Shown here piece by piece: positions 8,991-17,878 of a DNA stretch of 64,000 bases. Source of the DNA: CAUPWF01 sp964369775. GTDB taxonomy: Bacteria; Bacillota; Clostridia; Lachnospirales; Lachnospiraceae. A model generated the notes under the pieces. That model worked only from the letters and a program-made list of their open reading frames with translations. It did no database searches and was not told the DNA's origin. A program made the translations under genes and the position numbers. The stretch covers positions 1 to 64,000 of the forward strand of contig CAYJHQ010000008.1 in the NCBI GenBank assembly GCA_964369775.1. The letters are read 5' to 3'. Position 1 is the stretch's first letter; every line of letters begins with the position of its first letter.

Positions 8991-9815
8991 TTATTGACAA
9001 AAGTGAAGAATCGCCTTTGCAACCCCATCTTCGTCATTTGTATCTGTTATATAATCTGCGATTTCTTTTATTTCCTGCACAGCATTTTTCATTGCAACTC
9101 CGATACCAGCTTCGCTTATCATCGTATAATCATTCATGCCATCTCCTATCGCCATAACTTGCTCTATAGGAATCTCCAATATCTCTGCAATCTTTCTCAC
9201 TCCACTGCCTTTGTTTACTCCTGGAGCTGTAATTTCAATATTTCTCTCAAATGCACTATCCATCTCATAAGCACCTAATTTTTCAAATTCTTTTATAGCC
9301 AACATTCTTCGTTCGCTATCTTTAATCACTATTTGAAATTTATCTATTCCTGACTTTGTATTTAAGACAGTTTCCTCAATATCATTTACTATTTTTCTCG
9401 TTTTTAATATATACGAAGTCATATGCTCCATCCAACCATATTCTACCAGATTGTCAATCATCTTTTGCTCTGTATAGCCAATACCATCTATAATCGCTTC
9501 GTAATAAGTATCAAACTTCCTAGCAATCTTAATCATATTAACCACTTCTTCTTTTAATAGCATTTTCTCATATAGCACCTTATTCTCTTGCATATCAACT
9601 ATTCTAGCACCATTACAAGTTAATAAATAACGGACTCCTTCTACTTTTAAAAATTCTTCTGGAACAGAGTGGCGTGGTCGCCCAGTTGCTGCGATAATAT
9701 TAACTCCCTCTTGTATCTTATTTTCTAATACACTTTTTGTACATTCACTAATTCTGCGATTAGTATCTAATGTAGTTCCATCCAAATCCAATGCTACTAA
9801 TTTTATTTTATTCAT
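8991..9815 (-). CDS. Cof-type HAD phosphatase
   Basis: A 274-residue member of the Cof/HAD-IIB branch of haloacid dehalogenase phosphatases. The nucleophile motif LDLDGTTLD is at the N-terminus, the ATGRP motif near residue 43 and GDGMNDYTM with the Mg-binding aspartates near residue 222. A large type-II cap lies between them. These enzymes hydrolyse small phosphorylated metabolites such as sugar phosphates or FMN. The substrate cannot be assigned. Second gene of the operon that begins with fprA. Confidence 0.9.
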   Translation of the reverse strand: MNKIKLVALDLDGTTLDTNRRISECTKSVLENKIQEGVNIIAATGRPRHSVPEEFLKVEGVRYLLTCNGARIVDMQENKVLYEKMLLKEEVVNMIKIARKFDTYYEAIIDGIGYTEQKMIDNLVEYGWMEHMTSYILKTRKIVNDIEETVLNTKSGIDKFQIVIKDSERRMLAIKEFEKLGAYEMDSAFERNIEITAPGVNKGSGVRKIAEILEIPIEQVMAIGDGMNDYTMISEAGIGVAMKNAVQEIKEIADYITDTNDEDGVAKAILHFCQ

Positions 9816-9837
9816 ATATACTATGCTGACTTCCTTT

Positions 9838-11004
9838 CTATTTTGACAACAATTCTTTTGAAAGAAGCTTTATATTCTCAATATCTACATCTTTTAATGA
9901 TGATTTTATCGATACTTTCATCTCGCATTCTTCTATCTGCTTTAATCCACTCATAATTTCTCTCATTGTTCGAATCGCAGATGGTGCCCAAGAACCATTT
10001 TCTATATATCCCACTTTTCTCTTCTGATAATTCTTCGCTTTTAAATGATGCAAGAACTCTTCTACTGCTGGCATTACCCCTCCATCATACGAAGTTGCCA
10101 CAAGTACCATCTTATCATATTGAAACGCATACGACAATGCATAAGACAAGTCTTCTCTAGCCAAGTCGAAAAGCACAACATCCTTCCCTCCTTCTTGCTC
10201 TAGAAGCTCCTTCAATATTATTGCTGCTTCCTTTGTATGTCCATAAAATGAAGCATATCCTATAAATACGCCTTCATTCTCTGGCTCATACTGGCTCCAT
10301 ATTTGGTATTTTTCCATATAAAACTCTAGATTTTCACTTAGAACAGGCCCATGTAATGGACAAAGTTTTTTTATTTCTAAATTTGAAGCTTTCTTCAATA
10401 AATTTTGAACTTGTGCTCCGTATTTTCCTACAATGTTAAAATAGTATCTTCTAGCCTCTAACTCCCAAGCTTCGTCCTTTTCTAATGCTTCAAAAGTTCC
10501 AAAGGCATCAGCCGAAAACAAAATCCCTTCTTTATTTTCGTAAGCTACCATAACTTCTGGCCAATGCACCATAGGTGCCATGCAAAATGTCAAGCTTCGT
10601 GCTCCTAGCTCTAGAGCATCGCCTTCTTTCACAACAATTCTATTATCTTTTAAATCTATATCAAAAAATTGTTCCATAAGCTGGAAAGTTTTTGCACTCC
10701 CTACCACTTTTAAATTTGGATATTTCTCTAATAAGTCCCCAATACTTCCTCCATGATCTGGCTCCATATGAAGGCACACGAAATAATGTGGTTCTCTATC
10801 CCCCAAAATTTCTTCTAACGAAGTTAACCACTCAGCACTTTTCGACTTATCTACAGTATCCATAATCGTTATTTTTTCATCAAAAATAACATAAGAATTA
10901 TACATAATTCCATTTTTTAACTTGTATTGCCCTTCAAACAAATCTATCTCTTCATCATAAATATTCAATAATGCAATCTCATTTGCAATCTCAGTGCTTT
11001 TCAT
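9838..11004 (-). CDS. FprA-type flavodiiron protein
   Basis: A 388-residue flavodiiron protein that reduces oxygen (or nitric oxide) in the cytoplasm of anaerobes. The N-terminal metallo-beta-lactamase-like domain has the diiron ligands in HMEPDH (near residue 80), VHW (near 147), SADAF (near 166) and LHGP (near 225). The C-terminal flavodoxin domain begins at IGYASFYGHT near residue 250. Both are complete. An AAGGAG site lies upstream of the ATG and a strong sigma-A promoter precedes it. Confidence 0.93.
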   Translation of the reverse strand: MKSTEIANEIALLNIYDEEIDLFEGQYKLKNGIMYNSYVIFDEKITIMDTVDKSKSAEWLTSLEEILGDREPHYFVCLHMEPDHGGSIGDLLEKYPNLKVVGSAKTFQLMEQFFDIDLKDNRIVVKEGDALELGARSLTFCMAPMVHWPEVMVAYENKEGILFSADAFGTFEALEKDEAWELEARRYYFNIVGKYGAQVQNLLKKASNLEIKKLCPLHGPVLSENLEFYMEKYQIWSQYEPENEGVFIGYASFYGHTKEAAIILKELLEQEGGKDVVLFDLAREDLSYALSYAFQYDKMVLVATSYDGGVMPAVEEFLHHLKAKNYQKRKVGYIENGSWAPSAIRTMREIMSGLKQIEECEMKVSIKSSLKDVDIENIKLLSKELLSK

Positions 11005-11042
11005 ACTGACTCCTTTTCTTCATCAAAAACATTTTCGCTTCT

Positions 11043-11071
11043 ATTATAAAACGAGGTATTCTGTGCGTCAA
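11043..11071 (-). promoter_or_regulatory. Sigma-A promoter of the fprA operon
   Basis: On the minus strand TTGACG (11066-11071), a 17-bp spacer and a perfect TATAAT (11043-11048), about 40 bp before fprA. The rest of the divergent interval (11005-11182) is AT-rich. No convincing promoter for the chemoreceptor gene on the other side was identified. Confidence 0.8.
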
Positions 11072-11182
11072 TAGAAGAACTTTAGTTTATTTTTTGTTTT
11101 TTCTATATTATATGTATCTTTTCTTGTCAATTTATTGTAGAATAAACATAAACATACATATTAAAAAGGAGTAATAACTGAT

Positions 11183-13057
11183 ATGAAAAATTTTAAAATA
11201 AAGAAAAAATTTATAGTTTTTTTAAGTGTGATTCTATTTGTTTTTGTTTTTAGTAGTTATTCTAGTATTTCTAGTATCAGCCATGTGCGAAATTTATCTC
11301 AATCATATGCTGATGACTCGTCAAATTTCGCAGGAGCCGTAGATGATGCTCAATATACACTTGAAGCCCTCTCTGCACTGCTAGCTACTACTTTACTAGT
11401 TGAAGAAGCTAACTACACTTCGCAGTCTCTAGAAGATATCTCTGCATTGGAAGCTAATCTTTTAGCATACGTTGAAGCGCTTGGCGTTGCTGCTCCAACA
11501 GATGATTTAAAAGCACAATCCAGTTCCGTAGTGCAAGCCATTCAAACTTGCTATAATTCATTTAGTGAGATTCGTCCACTACTCGAATCCGGAAACTATG
11601 ATGAAGCTTCCGAGATATACACTACTAGTTTTTTAGCTCAGATACAAGATGCTGAACTTGCGCTTGATTCTTTAACTAATGAGACTAATCTCTTTTTAGA
11701 AAATGAATTGAGGGTTCTTGATAATTATATGTTCTATGCATTTATTGCATTAATAGTGATTGCTGCTATTGGAATTCTCTTAACTATTATCATAAGTGCA
11801 AAGTTAGCAAATAGTCTTGTAAATCCTATCCTAGAGATGGAGAATTCGGTAAAAGCTTTGTCCAAAGGTGATTTCGCAAACTTTAAACTCACTTATTCTT
11901 CAACTGATGAGCTAGGACAATTGTCATCTCACTTGCAATCTACATTAAAAAACCTACAAGCTATGATCAGTGATTTAACTCACAATCTAAAACAGCTAGC
12001 AGATGGTAATTTTTCAATCGAAATTAATTCTAGCCACTTATATGTTGGTGATTTTTCGCCATTACATGATTCCATGCAAGAATTTATCACTAAGGTTAAT
12101 GATGCTTTATTCCAATTAAATCAGGCTGCACTCCAGATGTCTTCTGGATCAGACCAAGTTGCTATCGGTTCTCAGACTGTTGCACAAGGTGCTGCTTCAC
12201 AGGCTACATCGATTGAAAACTTAGTTCGATCAATCGAACAGATTTCCGAACAAATAGCAGTAAGTGCCAAGAATGCTACTCAAGTAAGCGAGATGGCTAT
12301 AAATACTTCCTCCGCATTAACTGCGAGCAATCAACAGATGCAGCAGATGATGACTGCCATGAGCCAAATCGAACACTCTTCAAAGGAAATAAGAAAAATC
12401 AGCAAGACTATTGAAGACATCGCCTTCCAGACTAACATCTTATCCTTAAATGCTGCTGTAGAAGCCGCAAGAGCTGGATCCGCTGGTAAAGGATTTGCTA
12501 TCGTTGCTGATGAGGTGCGTGATCTTGCTGGTAAATCAGCACAAGCTGCACAAAGTACAACTGCTTTGATACAAGCTTCCATCTCTGCTATTGAAGAAGG
12601 GGTTGCACATGCACAATCTACAGCAAATAACTTAGTAAGTGTTGTCGATTTATCCAATGAGACGTCTAACCTAATACAAGAGATTTCAACAGCCACTAAC
12701 GGACAGGCGGAATTTATAGAGCAAATCACTTCTGGTCTCGACCAGATTTCGGCCATTGTACATACAAACTCTGCAACAAGCCAAGAAAGTGCCGCTGCTA
12801 GTGAGCAACTCACTACCCAGGCCGTTCTCATGAACCAGTTGGTAGGTACATTCAAATTATCTAACGAAGCGATTTCCTATGATTCACTGTACACCTCGCG
12901 CGAAGATGCTTCAGATTACAACTACAATGACAGTTATAATAATGTAGATTATAACAACTATAATTCTATGCCTGATAATTACAACTCGACTCAACAACCC
13001 GCTGTTTCTACCACAAATGAGTTCTCAGACTTTGTAGATAATCCTGATAAATATTAG
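11183..13057 (+). CDS. Methyl-accepting chemotaxis protein
   Basis: A 624-residue transmembrane chemoreceptor. There is an N-terminal membrane segment (about 9-30), an extracytoplasmic four-helix-bundle-type sensor (30-180), a second membrane segment (182-208), a HAMP domain (209-262), and the cytoplasmic signalling helices with the conserved hairpin tip EDIAFQTNILSLNAAVEAARAG near residue 412. The last 60 residues form an unusual Asn/Tyr/Asp-rich tail with repeated YNN-type units. The ligand is unknown. It is transcribed alone and ends at a strong terminator shared with csrA. Confidence 0.93.
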   Translation: MKNFKIKKKFIVFLSVILFVFVFSSYSSISSISHVRNLSQSYADDSSNFAGAVDDAQYTLEALSALLATTLLVEEANYTSQSLEDISALEANLLAYVEALGVAAPTDDLKAQSSSVVQAIQTCYNSFSEIRPLLESGNYDEASEIYTTSFLAQIQDAELALDSLTNETNLFLENELRVLDNYMFYAFIALIVIAAIGILLTIIISAKLANSLVNPILEMENSVKALSKGDFANFKLTYSSTDELGQLSSHLQSTLKNLQAMISDLTHNLKQLADGNFSIEINSSHLYVGDFSPLHDSMQEFITKVNDALFQLNQAALQMSSGSDQVAIGSQTVAQGAASQATSIENLVRSIEQISEQIAVSAKNATQVSEMAINTSSALTASNQQMQQMMTAMSQIEHSSKEIRKISKTIEDIAFQTNILSLNAAVEAARAGSAGKGFAIVADEVRDLAGKSAQAAQSTTALIQASISAIEEGVAHAQSTANNLVSVVDLSNETSNLIQEISTATNGQAEFIEQITSGLDQISAIVHTNSATSQESAAASEQLTTQAVLMNQLVGTFKLSNEAISYDSLYTSREDASDYNYNDSYNNVDYNNYNSMPDNYNSTQQPAVSTTNEFSDFVDNPDKY

Positions 13058-13083
13058 AATATCTTTTTTTTAATTATAGAGCC

Positions 13084-13127
13084 AAAAAAATAGATGAATC
13101 GGAATAAACCGATTCATCTATTTTTTT
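13084..13127. terminator. Strong bidirectional terminator (receptor gene / csrA)
   Basis: A 19-bp perfect inverted repeat (13084-13102 and 13109-13127) with a six-base loop and terminal A7/T7 tracts. It serves both the chemoreceptor gene and the convergent flgM-to-csrA operon. The csrA stop codon lies inside the stem. Confidence 0.93.
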
Positions 13128-13339
13128 AATATATTTTTCAAATTTTTCATCTGTTCTCTACTTGTCACAGCATCCTTATTCGCTTGTGCCGCTTCTACAA
13201 GTTCTTCTCTAAGAATCTTCACATCTTTAGGTGCCTCAATCGCTAATTTCACCCCATCTGCAGTAGTTTCTACCACTGTCACTCGAATATTATCACCTAA
13301 TAGCAAAGTCTCTCCCTTTTTTCTTTGTAATACTAACAT
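13118..13339 (-). CDS. csrA: Carbon storage regulator, RNA-binding translational repressor
   Basis: A 73-residue CsrA with the family start MLVLQRKKGETLLLGDNI and the VKLAIEAPKDVKILREE RNA-binding region. CsrA dimers bind GGA motifs in hairpin loops and block ribosome access. In Bacillus-type systems CsrA represses flagellin translation and is antagonised by FliW. It sits 5 bases after fliW and last in the flgM operon. The flagellin leader in this window carries a matching target hairpin (55910-55923). Confidence 0.96.
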   Translation of the reverse strand: MLVLQRKKGETLLLGDNIRVTVVETTADGVKLAIEAPKDVKILREELVEAAQANKDAVTSREQMKNLKNILKK

Positions 13340-13344
13340 ATCGC

Positions 13345-13779
13345 TTAAACCTCCTTTGCTTTCAATTCATGCAAAGTATGTTTAAACTTATACTGCTGTG
13401 TATCCAAAATGACCTGTACTGCTTTTCTAGTATTCGTATTTACCACGACTGGGCATTTCAAATTGATAGTGCTATCTTCTATCGACTCTTTCATTACACA
13501 AATATTGTAAAACGAAAGACAATCATCATCTTCTGTATCAAGCTTTTTATAGTCATCGCTGCCAAGGATTGGCTTATAATCCTGCTTCAGTGTAAATGGA
13601 TTAACTATTAAAAACGAAACATTCTCATCTTCAACACTCAACAGATGTAGAAAATCGTCATTCCCCTCCTCTACAGGAAGTGGTAAAAACTTCTTCTTAT
13701 CCTCAAATCCAAAGATTCCCTCTTCAAAAATAATCAACTCTTCTTCATTGTAAAAGCATTTTAACTCTTTTGGATTCAT
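13345..13779 (-). CDS. fliW: Flagellar assembly factor FliW
   Basis: A 144-residue FliW with the characteristic IFEEGIFGFEDKKKFLPLP N-terminus and a VNPF motif. In the known system FliW binds either flagellin or CsrA. Secretion of flagellin frees FliW to inactivate CsrA and release flagellin translation. Its adjacency to csrA and place after flgL/DUF6470 match the Bacillus order. Confidence 0.96.
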   Translation of the reverse strand: MNPKELKCFYNEEELIIFEEGIFGFEDKKKFLPLPVEEGNDDFLHLLSVEDENVSFLIVNPFTLKQDYKPILGSDDYKKLDTEDDDCLSFYNICVMKESIEDSTINLKCPVVVNTNTRKAVQVILDTQQYKFKHTLHELKAKEV

Positions 13780-13805
13780 ACTTTAACCCTCTCCTACTAT
13801 TCTTG

Positions 13806-14423
13806 TTATGCCATCACATCAACTGATCCACCTGTGAAAAACTCTGCTGCGCTTGCCGGTACGTATATCGGTGCCCCAGTATACTCAATCATAACATCTG
13901 GGTGCTGCGTAATTGACAGCTCAATTGTTCCTGGTATAAACTCAATATTTCCACTATTAATCTTTGCGTCAAAGTTTAATTTATCCATCTCATATTGAAT
14001 CGATAACTCTGGCGGAATCCAATTAATCTCTGGACCAACACTAGGTGTAAATCCCATCTCAAAGTCTCCCGTTGGTCTCGCTGTTCGATTTCCAAGCACT
14101 TGATTTATTGTTTGTGTGCCTTCACCTATCTGTGCTCTGATAAGCATCTTGCCTTCTTGTGCAAATTGCGCAGTCGCTTGATATGCAACTTGCTGACCTT
14201 TTTGTGCTGACTGCTGAATCGCAGTTTTCGTAGTCGGTACTACGGAGTTTCTAGCATCATATGAATCAATGCTTAGGCGAACCGGTCTACTTTTAATCTT
14301 CATCCCGCCTCTATCTCTCGTAATCTCCATCTCTGCAGTTCCACGTCGTCTTTCAATTTGAGCATCTTGAATTTTTAATTCATACTCGATTGGAACAGTC
14401 GTAATCTTAATTAATTGCTCCAT
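13806..14423 (-). CDS. DUF6470-family flagellar operon protein (YviE-like)
   Basis: A 205-residue protein of unknown function that occurs between flgL and fliW in Firmicutes, as B. subtilis yviE does. It begins with MEQLIKITTVPIEYELKIQ and has a proline-tyrosine-rich C-terminal half (INWIPPELSIQYEMDKL, VMIEYTGAPIYVP). There is no signal peptide or membrane segment. The call rests on position and overall sequence character; no activity is known. Confidence 0.8.
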   Translation of the reverse strand: MEQLIKITTVPIEYELKIQDAQIERRRGTAEMEITRDRGGMKIKSRPVRLSIDSYDARNSVVPTTKTAIQQSAQKGQQVAYQATAQFAQEGKMLIRAQIGEGTQTINQVLGNRTARPTGDFEMGFTPSVGPEINWIPPELSIQYEMDKLNFDAKINSGNIEFIPGTIELSITQHPDVMIEYTGAPIYVPASAAEFFTGGSVDVMA

Positions 14424-14480
14424 AACTTTCTACCTCCCTGTAAATCTACTCTCCTATTTAAATCTTGACCAATTGCCATC

Positions 14481-15476
14481 CTATTGCAAAAAGTCTAATA
14501 GCGAAGGTGTTAAGATATTCATTCCCACCTTCAACGATGCATTATATACATAATCCGCATATGAAAAGTTCATAATTGCTTCTGATGCTTCAATGCCCAC
14601 TGCATCCTTGTATTGCTCATCAATATTAATGCTCTCTAATTCTAATCTACTCTCTGTGGTCTCTAGCAATTGACTCTTTGTTCCTATCTCAGCAAGTTGG
14701 TGGCGTACGTTCTCCGCACCTTCTCCAAATGCAGTCCATAATTCATGATACTTTTCGCTATCAAATGTAGGCGCTTCTAATACTTCTGCCATTTCCCCAA
14801 CTAATTCAATCATATTAACCGGATTGCCATCAGCGTCCTCGCCGAAACCAACAACTTCAATTCCTGGCATCGACATATCAAAAGCCGTAGATGGGATAAT
14901 AACTCCTGAAGCATCAAACTCCAAACCAAATCCTAAGTCTACGTATGCCGTTTCCTTAGCCATTTCTTCTAACGCCACCTGATTAGATGTATCACTCACA
15001 TCAAGTCCTCTATATGTAACTGTTCCATCCTCTTTCAGCTCAAATGGAGGAGTCTTTGTATCATTCCCGTTCGCTACGTAAGTCTCTCCATACATCGCAT
15101 TAAGCGCATATACCATAGATTCTTGCATCGCACGAAATGTTGTTGCATATTCAGCTCTATTATTCGCATTAGTTCCATTTACGGCTGCCATAGCATAATT
15201 GTTATCTATCTCTTTTGCTATATCATTCACTTCTGTTAGGATGCCTTCTTGGATATCCTGCCATTTAATCGTATCTCCTACAGCTGACAAGTATTCTTCA
15301 TTTCTTGAGAACCTGTTCTCAAGCACTACCCCTTTTGAAGCTGAGGCTGGATCCTCATAAGAACTTCCAAACCTTCTCCCTGTATCTACTTGGAGTCTCG
15401 CAGAATTCAATCCTGTAAGAGTCGAGTTTAAATTATCTTGGTAATTACGTCTAACCATATTTGTAGTTATTCTCAT
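14481..15476 (-). CDS. flgL: Flagellar hook-associated protein 3 (hook-filament junction)
   Basis: A 331-residue flagellin-like junction protein. The start MRITTNMVRRNYQDNLN is typical of FlgL, and the C-terminus returns to a flagellin-type coiled region. The start at 15476 is chosen because AGGAGG lies just upstream. A reading eight codons longer would overlap the end of flgK. It follows flgK in the sigma-28 operon. Confidence 0.93.
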   Translation of the reverse strand: MRITTNMVRRNYQDNLNSTLTGLNSARLQVDTGRRFGSSYEDPASASKGVVLENRFSRNEEYLSAVGDTIKWQDIQEGILTEVNDIAKEIDNNYAMAAVNGTNANNRAEYATTFRAMQESMVYALNAMYGETYVANGNDTKTPPFELKEDGTVTYRGLDVSDTSNQVALEEMAKETAYVDLGFGLEFDASGVIIPSTAFDMSMPGIEVVGFGEDADGNPVNMIELVGEMAEVLEAPTFDSEKYHELWTAFGEGAENVRHQLAEIGTKSQLLETTESRLELESINIDEQYKDAVGIEASEAIMNFSYADYVYNASLKVGMNILTPSLLDFLQ

Positions 15477-15489
15477 GTTATATTTCCTC

Positions 15490-17016
15490 CTATCTTCCAA
15501 CCACTCCCGTACTATTGATTAGTTTATCTAATAGTTCGTCCATCGTCGTCATCAGTCTAGATGCTGCATTATATGACTGTTGATATTTCATCAAATCCAT
15601 AACCTCTTCATCTTGACTTACTGAGGAAACGGAATCTTTTGAATTTGTAATCTCATTCAATACTGTCATATGACTGCTCAACAATGTAGAACTTGTACGT
15701 CTCTCGAGTGCTTGAATATTTTGAATTCCATCGTATATTCCTTGAATAGTCCCATTATAGACATTAACGCTTGTTCCACCTACAGTTACGTTTACAGATA
15801 CTTCGTCTGATGTCAATGCGTCAATCATCTTTAGAATGTTCGTGTAATCTCCATCTGGCTTAGTTGCATCTCCTGATTTATTTAACGTCACAGTACCTTC
15901 TATCCATTCTTGAGAAATTCGGATATTTTCTGCTGTAAACTCACCACTTCCATCTGATATAGTAAATAAATCACTTCCATTCATCGTATTTAAAGTTTCT
16001 GCAATTTGTCCAACAAATACATCTAGCATCTCGCCATAATAACCAATGCCTTTCGCATCTGTACCATCAAATGCTTCGGATTTGTTCAACATATCCATGT
16101 TTCCCTTGAATACTCCATTACCTATTAAATCAGATACATTCGTAACCGTCGTAGCCCCCACGCCTTGTAGGTTAAGACTATATACTGGGTCTGCTGTTTC
16201 ATCAATATCAAATGTAAAGCTTCCAGCTTCTTCGCCTGATATGAGGACGTGAGAATTCCCTGCTGTATCCTTAAAAGTGATCTCCAATTCTTGTACTACC
16301 CCAAACGCACTTCCGATATCTGTGTATTTCACATCGATTGGTAAATATGTAGCTAAATCATCAATCAATTGATTTCTCCGGTCCTGTAGTTCTAGCGCTG
16401 TATTTCCAAGTACTTGACTATTTTTAATCGCTATATTCAATTGTGAAATCTGTTCCAGGCATGAATTAACATTCTCTACCAATACATCATCCATCTTATT
16501 CGCTACTTCTTCCTCTAAGTCATTGAGTGCAGAAGCTTTATCGTGAATAATATTTATCATAGACTCAAAAGATGAACGTACCAAAAGGTCCAAGCTATCA
16601 TCGCTCGAACTTGATGATGATGCTATTAATTTCAATTGAGTGATAACATCGTTAAACGCATCTCTTACACCTGAAACTTCTGTTTCATCAAAAATATTTC
16701 CTATATCTTCAAGTATCTGATCCATGGAATCTGCCGTACCTACTTTTGTAATCTGATTTCTATATTGAATGTCTAAATACGGATCTCTAATCTGGCTTAC
16801 TCCAGTCATAGTGACACCTTGCCCCACTTTATTCTCATTGTGTGAGCTCGTATAACTATTTCCAATTGGAGTAATACTTGCTAAATCAAGTCTCTGCCTC
16901 GAATATCCCGTTGTATTAATATTTGACAGGTTCTGCCCTGCAACATCTATCGCCTTTTGATTAGCAAGCAACGCTTGCTGTGCCATTGTAAATCCAGCAA
17001 AAGTGGAACGAATCAT
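15490..17016 (-). CDS. flgK: Flagellar hook-associated protein 1
   Basis: A 508-residue hook-filament junction protein. The rod/hook signature AIDVAGQNLSNINTTGYSRQ is near the N-terminus and the C-terminus has the matching EEVMDLMKYQQSYNAASRLM helix. The length is normal. It lies between flgN, which encodes its export chaperone, and flgL. Confidence 0.96.
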   Translation of the reverse strand: MIRSTFAGFTMAQQALLANQKAIDVAGQNLSNINTTGYSRQRLDLASITPIGNSYTSSHNENKVGQGVTMTGVSQIRDPYLDIQYRNQITKVGTADSMDQILEDIGNIFDETEVSGVRDAFNDVITQLKLIASSSSSSDDSLDLLVRSSFESMINIIHDKASALNDLEEEVANKMDDVLVENVNSCLEQISQLNIAIKNSQVLGNTALELQDRRNQLIDDLATYLPIDVKYTDIGSAFGVVQELEITFKDTAGNSHVLISGEEAGSFTFDIDETADPVYSLNLQGVGATTVTNVSDLIGNGVFKGNMDMLNKSEAFDGTDAKGIGYYGEMLDVFVGQIAETLNTMNGSDLFTISDGSGEFTAENIRISQEWIEGTVTLNKSGDATKPDGDYTNILKMIDALTSDEVSVNVTVGGTSVNVYNGTIQGIYDGIQNIQALERRTSSTLLSSHMTVLNEITNSKDSVSSVSQDEEVMDLMKYQQSYNAASRLMTTMDELLDKLINSTGVVGR

Positions 17017-17037
17017 CTTATCTCCTCCTGTACATAA

Positions 17038-17487
17038 CTATATGCTTCTATCTGTTCTACTGCTCTTTTTTGCGTAGTCCATCGCCTTATCTTTATATAT
17101 AGTATCTGATTGCCTATCCAAAGCCTTATCTATCTCTCTTAAGTTGAGACGAATCATCTGCTCTACATCTTCATTAATCTCTTGAAACATCTGAATTGCT
17201 CTGCTTAACCCTTCATAAACTGGAAGCAATTCTTCCCGTGTCTCTGGATTGACTACCGCTACAATCTGCTTGAACTGCATCCCTTCATACCCTAGTTTTG
17301 CTTGAACTTGTTCTCGCTTTTGTTCTAAACCTCGTAGTTTCATTACAATCGGTTGCTCTTTTTTCATACATTCTTCAACTGTCGCCACACGATTCTTACT
17401 AGCTGACTCTAATTTCACACTAGCTATCGATGTTAATTCATTAAAAACATTTATCATCTCTTTTAATAACCTTTTATACTCTTCCAT
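17038..17487 (-). CDS. flgN: FlgN-family export chaperone
   Basis: A 149-residue, highly helical and charged protein of the FlgN family, chaperone for FlgK and FlgL during flagellar type III export. The assignment comes from its helical character, the LRGLEQKREQVQAKLGY region and its location between flgM and flgK. It starts 5 bases after the flgM stop, with tight coupling. Confidence 0.85.
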   Translation of the reverse strand: MEEYKRLLKEMINVFNELTSIASVKLESASKNRVATVEECMKKEQPIVMKLRGLEQKREQVQAKLGYEGMQFKQIVAVVNPETREELLPVYEGLSRAIQMFQEINEDVEQMIRLNLREIDKALDRQSDTIYKDKAMDYAKKSSRTDRSI

Positions 17488-17492
17488 CCAGT

Positions 17493-17798
17493 TTATTCTC
17501 CTAATGCTAGTATATTGCTCGCCAATTTATTCACATCTATCTCGTAAGCGCCCTTTTCAACCAACGACTTCAATTCGTCTATCTTCGCTTGGTTTGTCGG
17601 TTGCTTTAATTCGTACGAAAGCCTCTTTGTCAATCCGCCTTCAATCTTCTTTTCTTCTTCGGCCAATTTATTGGAAGAAATAAAAATTTCATCAAACTGT
17701 CGGTGTCTTTGGTCTGCAAGCTCTATTCGCTCATCTTGCATTTTTTTATTCACATTGCCCACAAAGCTTCCCGAAATTTTATCTATAGAAATGCCCAT
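17493..17798 (-). CDS. flgM: Anti-sigma-28 factor FlgM
   Basis: A 101-residue FlgM that holds FliA (sigma-28) until hook completion allows its export. The C-terminal half has the FlgM pattern IDELKSLVEKGAYEIDVNKLASNIL. It is the first gene of the late operon and lies downstream of a sigma-28 promoter, giving negative feedback. Confidence 0.92.
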   Translation of the reverse strand: MGISIDKISGSFVGNVNKKMQDERIELADQRHRQFDEIFISSNKLAEEEKKIEGGLTKRLSYELKQPTNQAKIDELKSLVEKGAYEIDVNKLASNILALGE

Positions 17799-17852
17799 TT
17801 CCTTTCCTCCTTATCTTTATTCATTCTAATAACAATCAATCTCTTATTAAGT

Positions 17853-17878
17853 CTATCGGCAATTATCTCTTGAAATTA
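17853..17878 (-). promoter_or_regulatory. Sigma-28 promoter of the flgM operon
   Basis: On the minus strand GCCGATAG (17853-17860) matches the sigma-28/sigma-D -10 element, with TAAT (17875-17878) 14 bp upstream as a -35. The spacing equals that of the flagellin promoter in this window. The -35 lies within the last codons of the upstream nucleotidyltransferase-like gene. Confidence 0.75.

Noticed and set aside
12331..12855. 174-residue open frame antisense to the chemoreceptor
   Set aside because: It is the reverse-strand shadow of the Ala/Ser-rich signalling domain and has no ribosome site.
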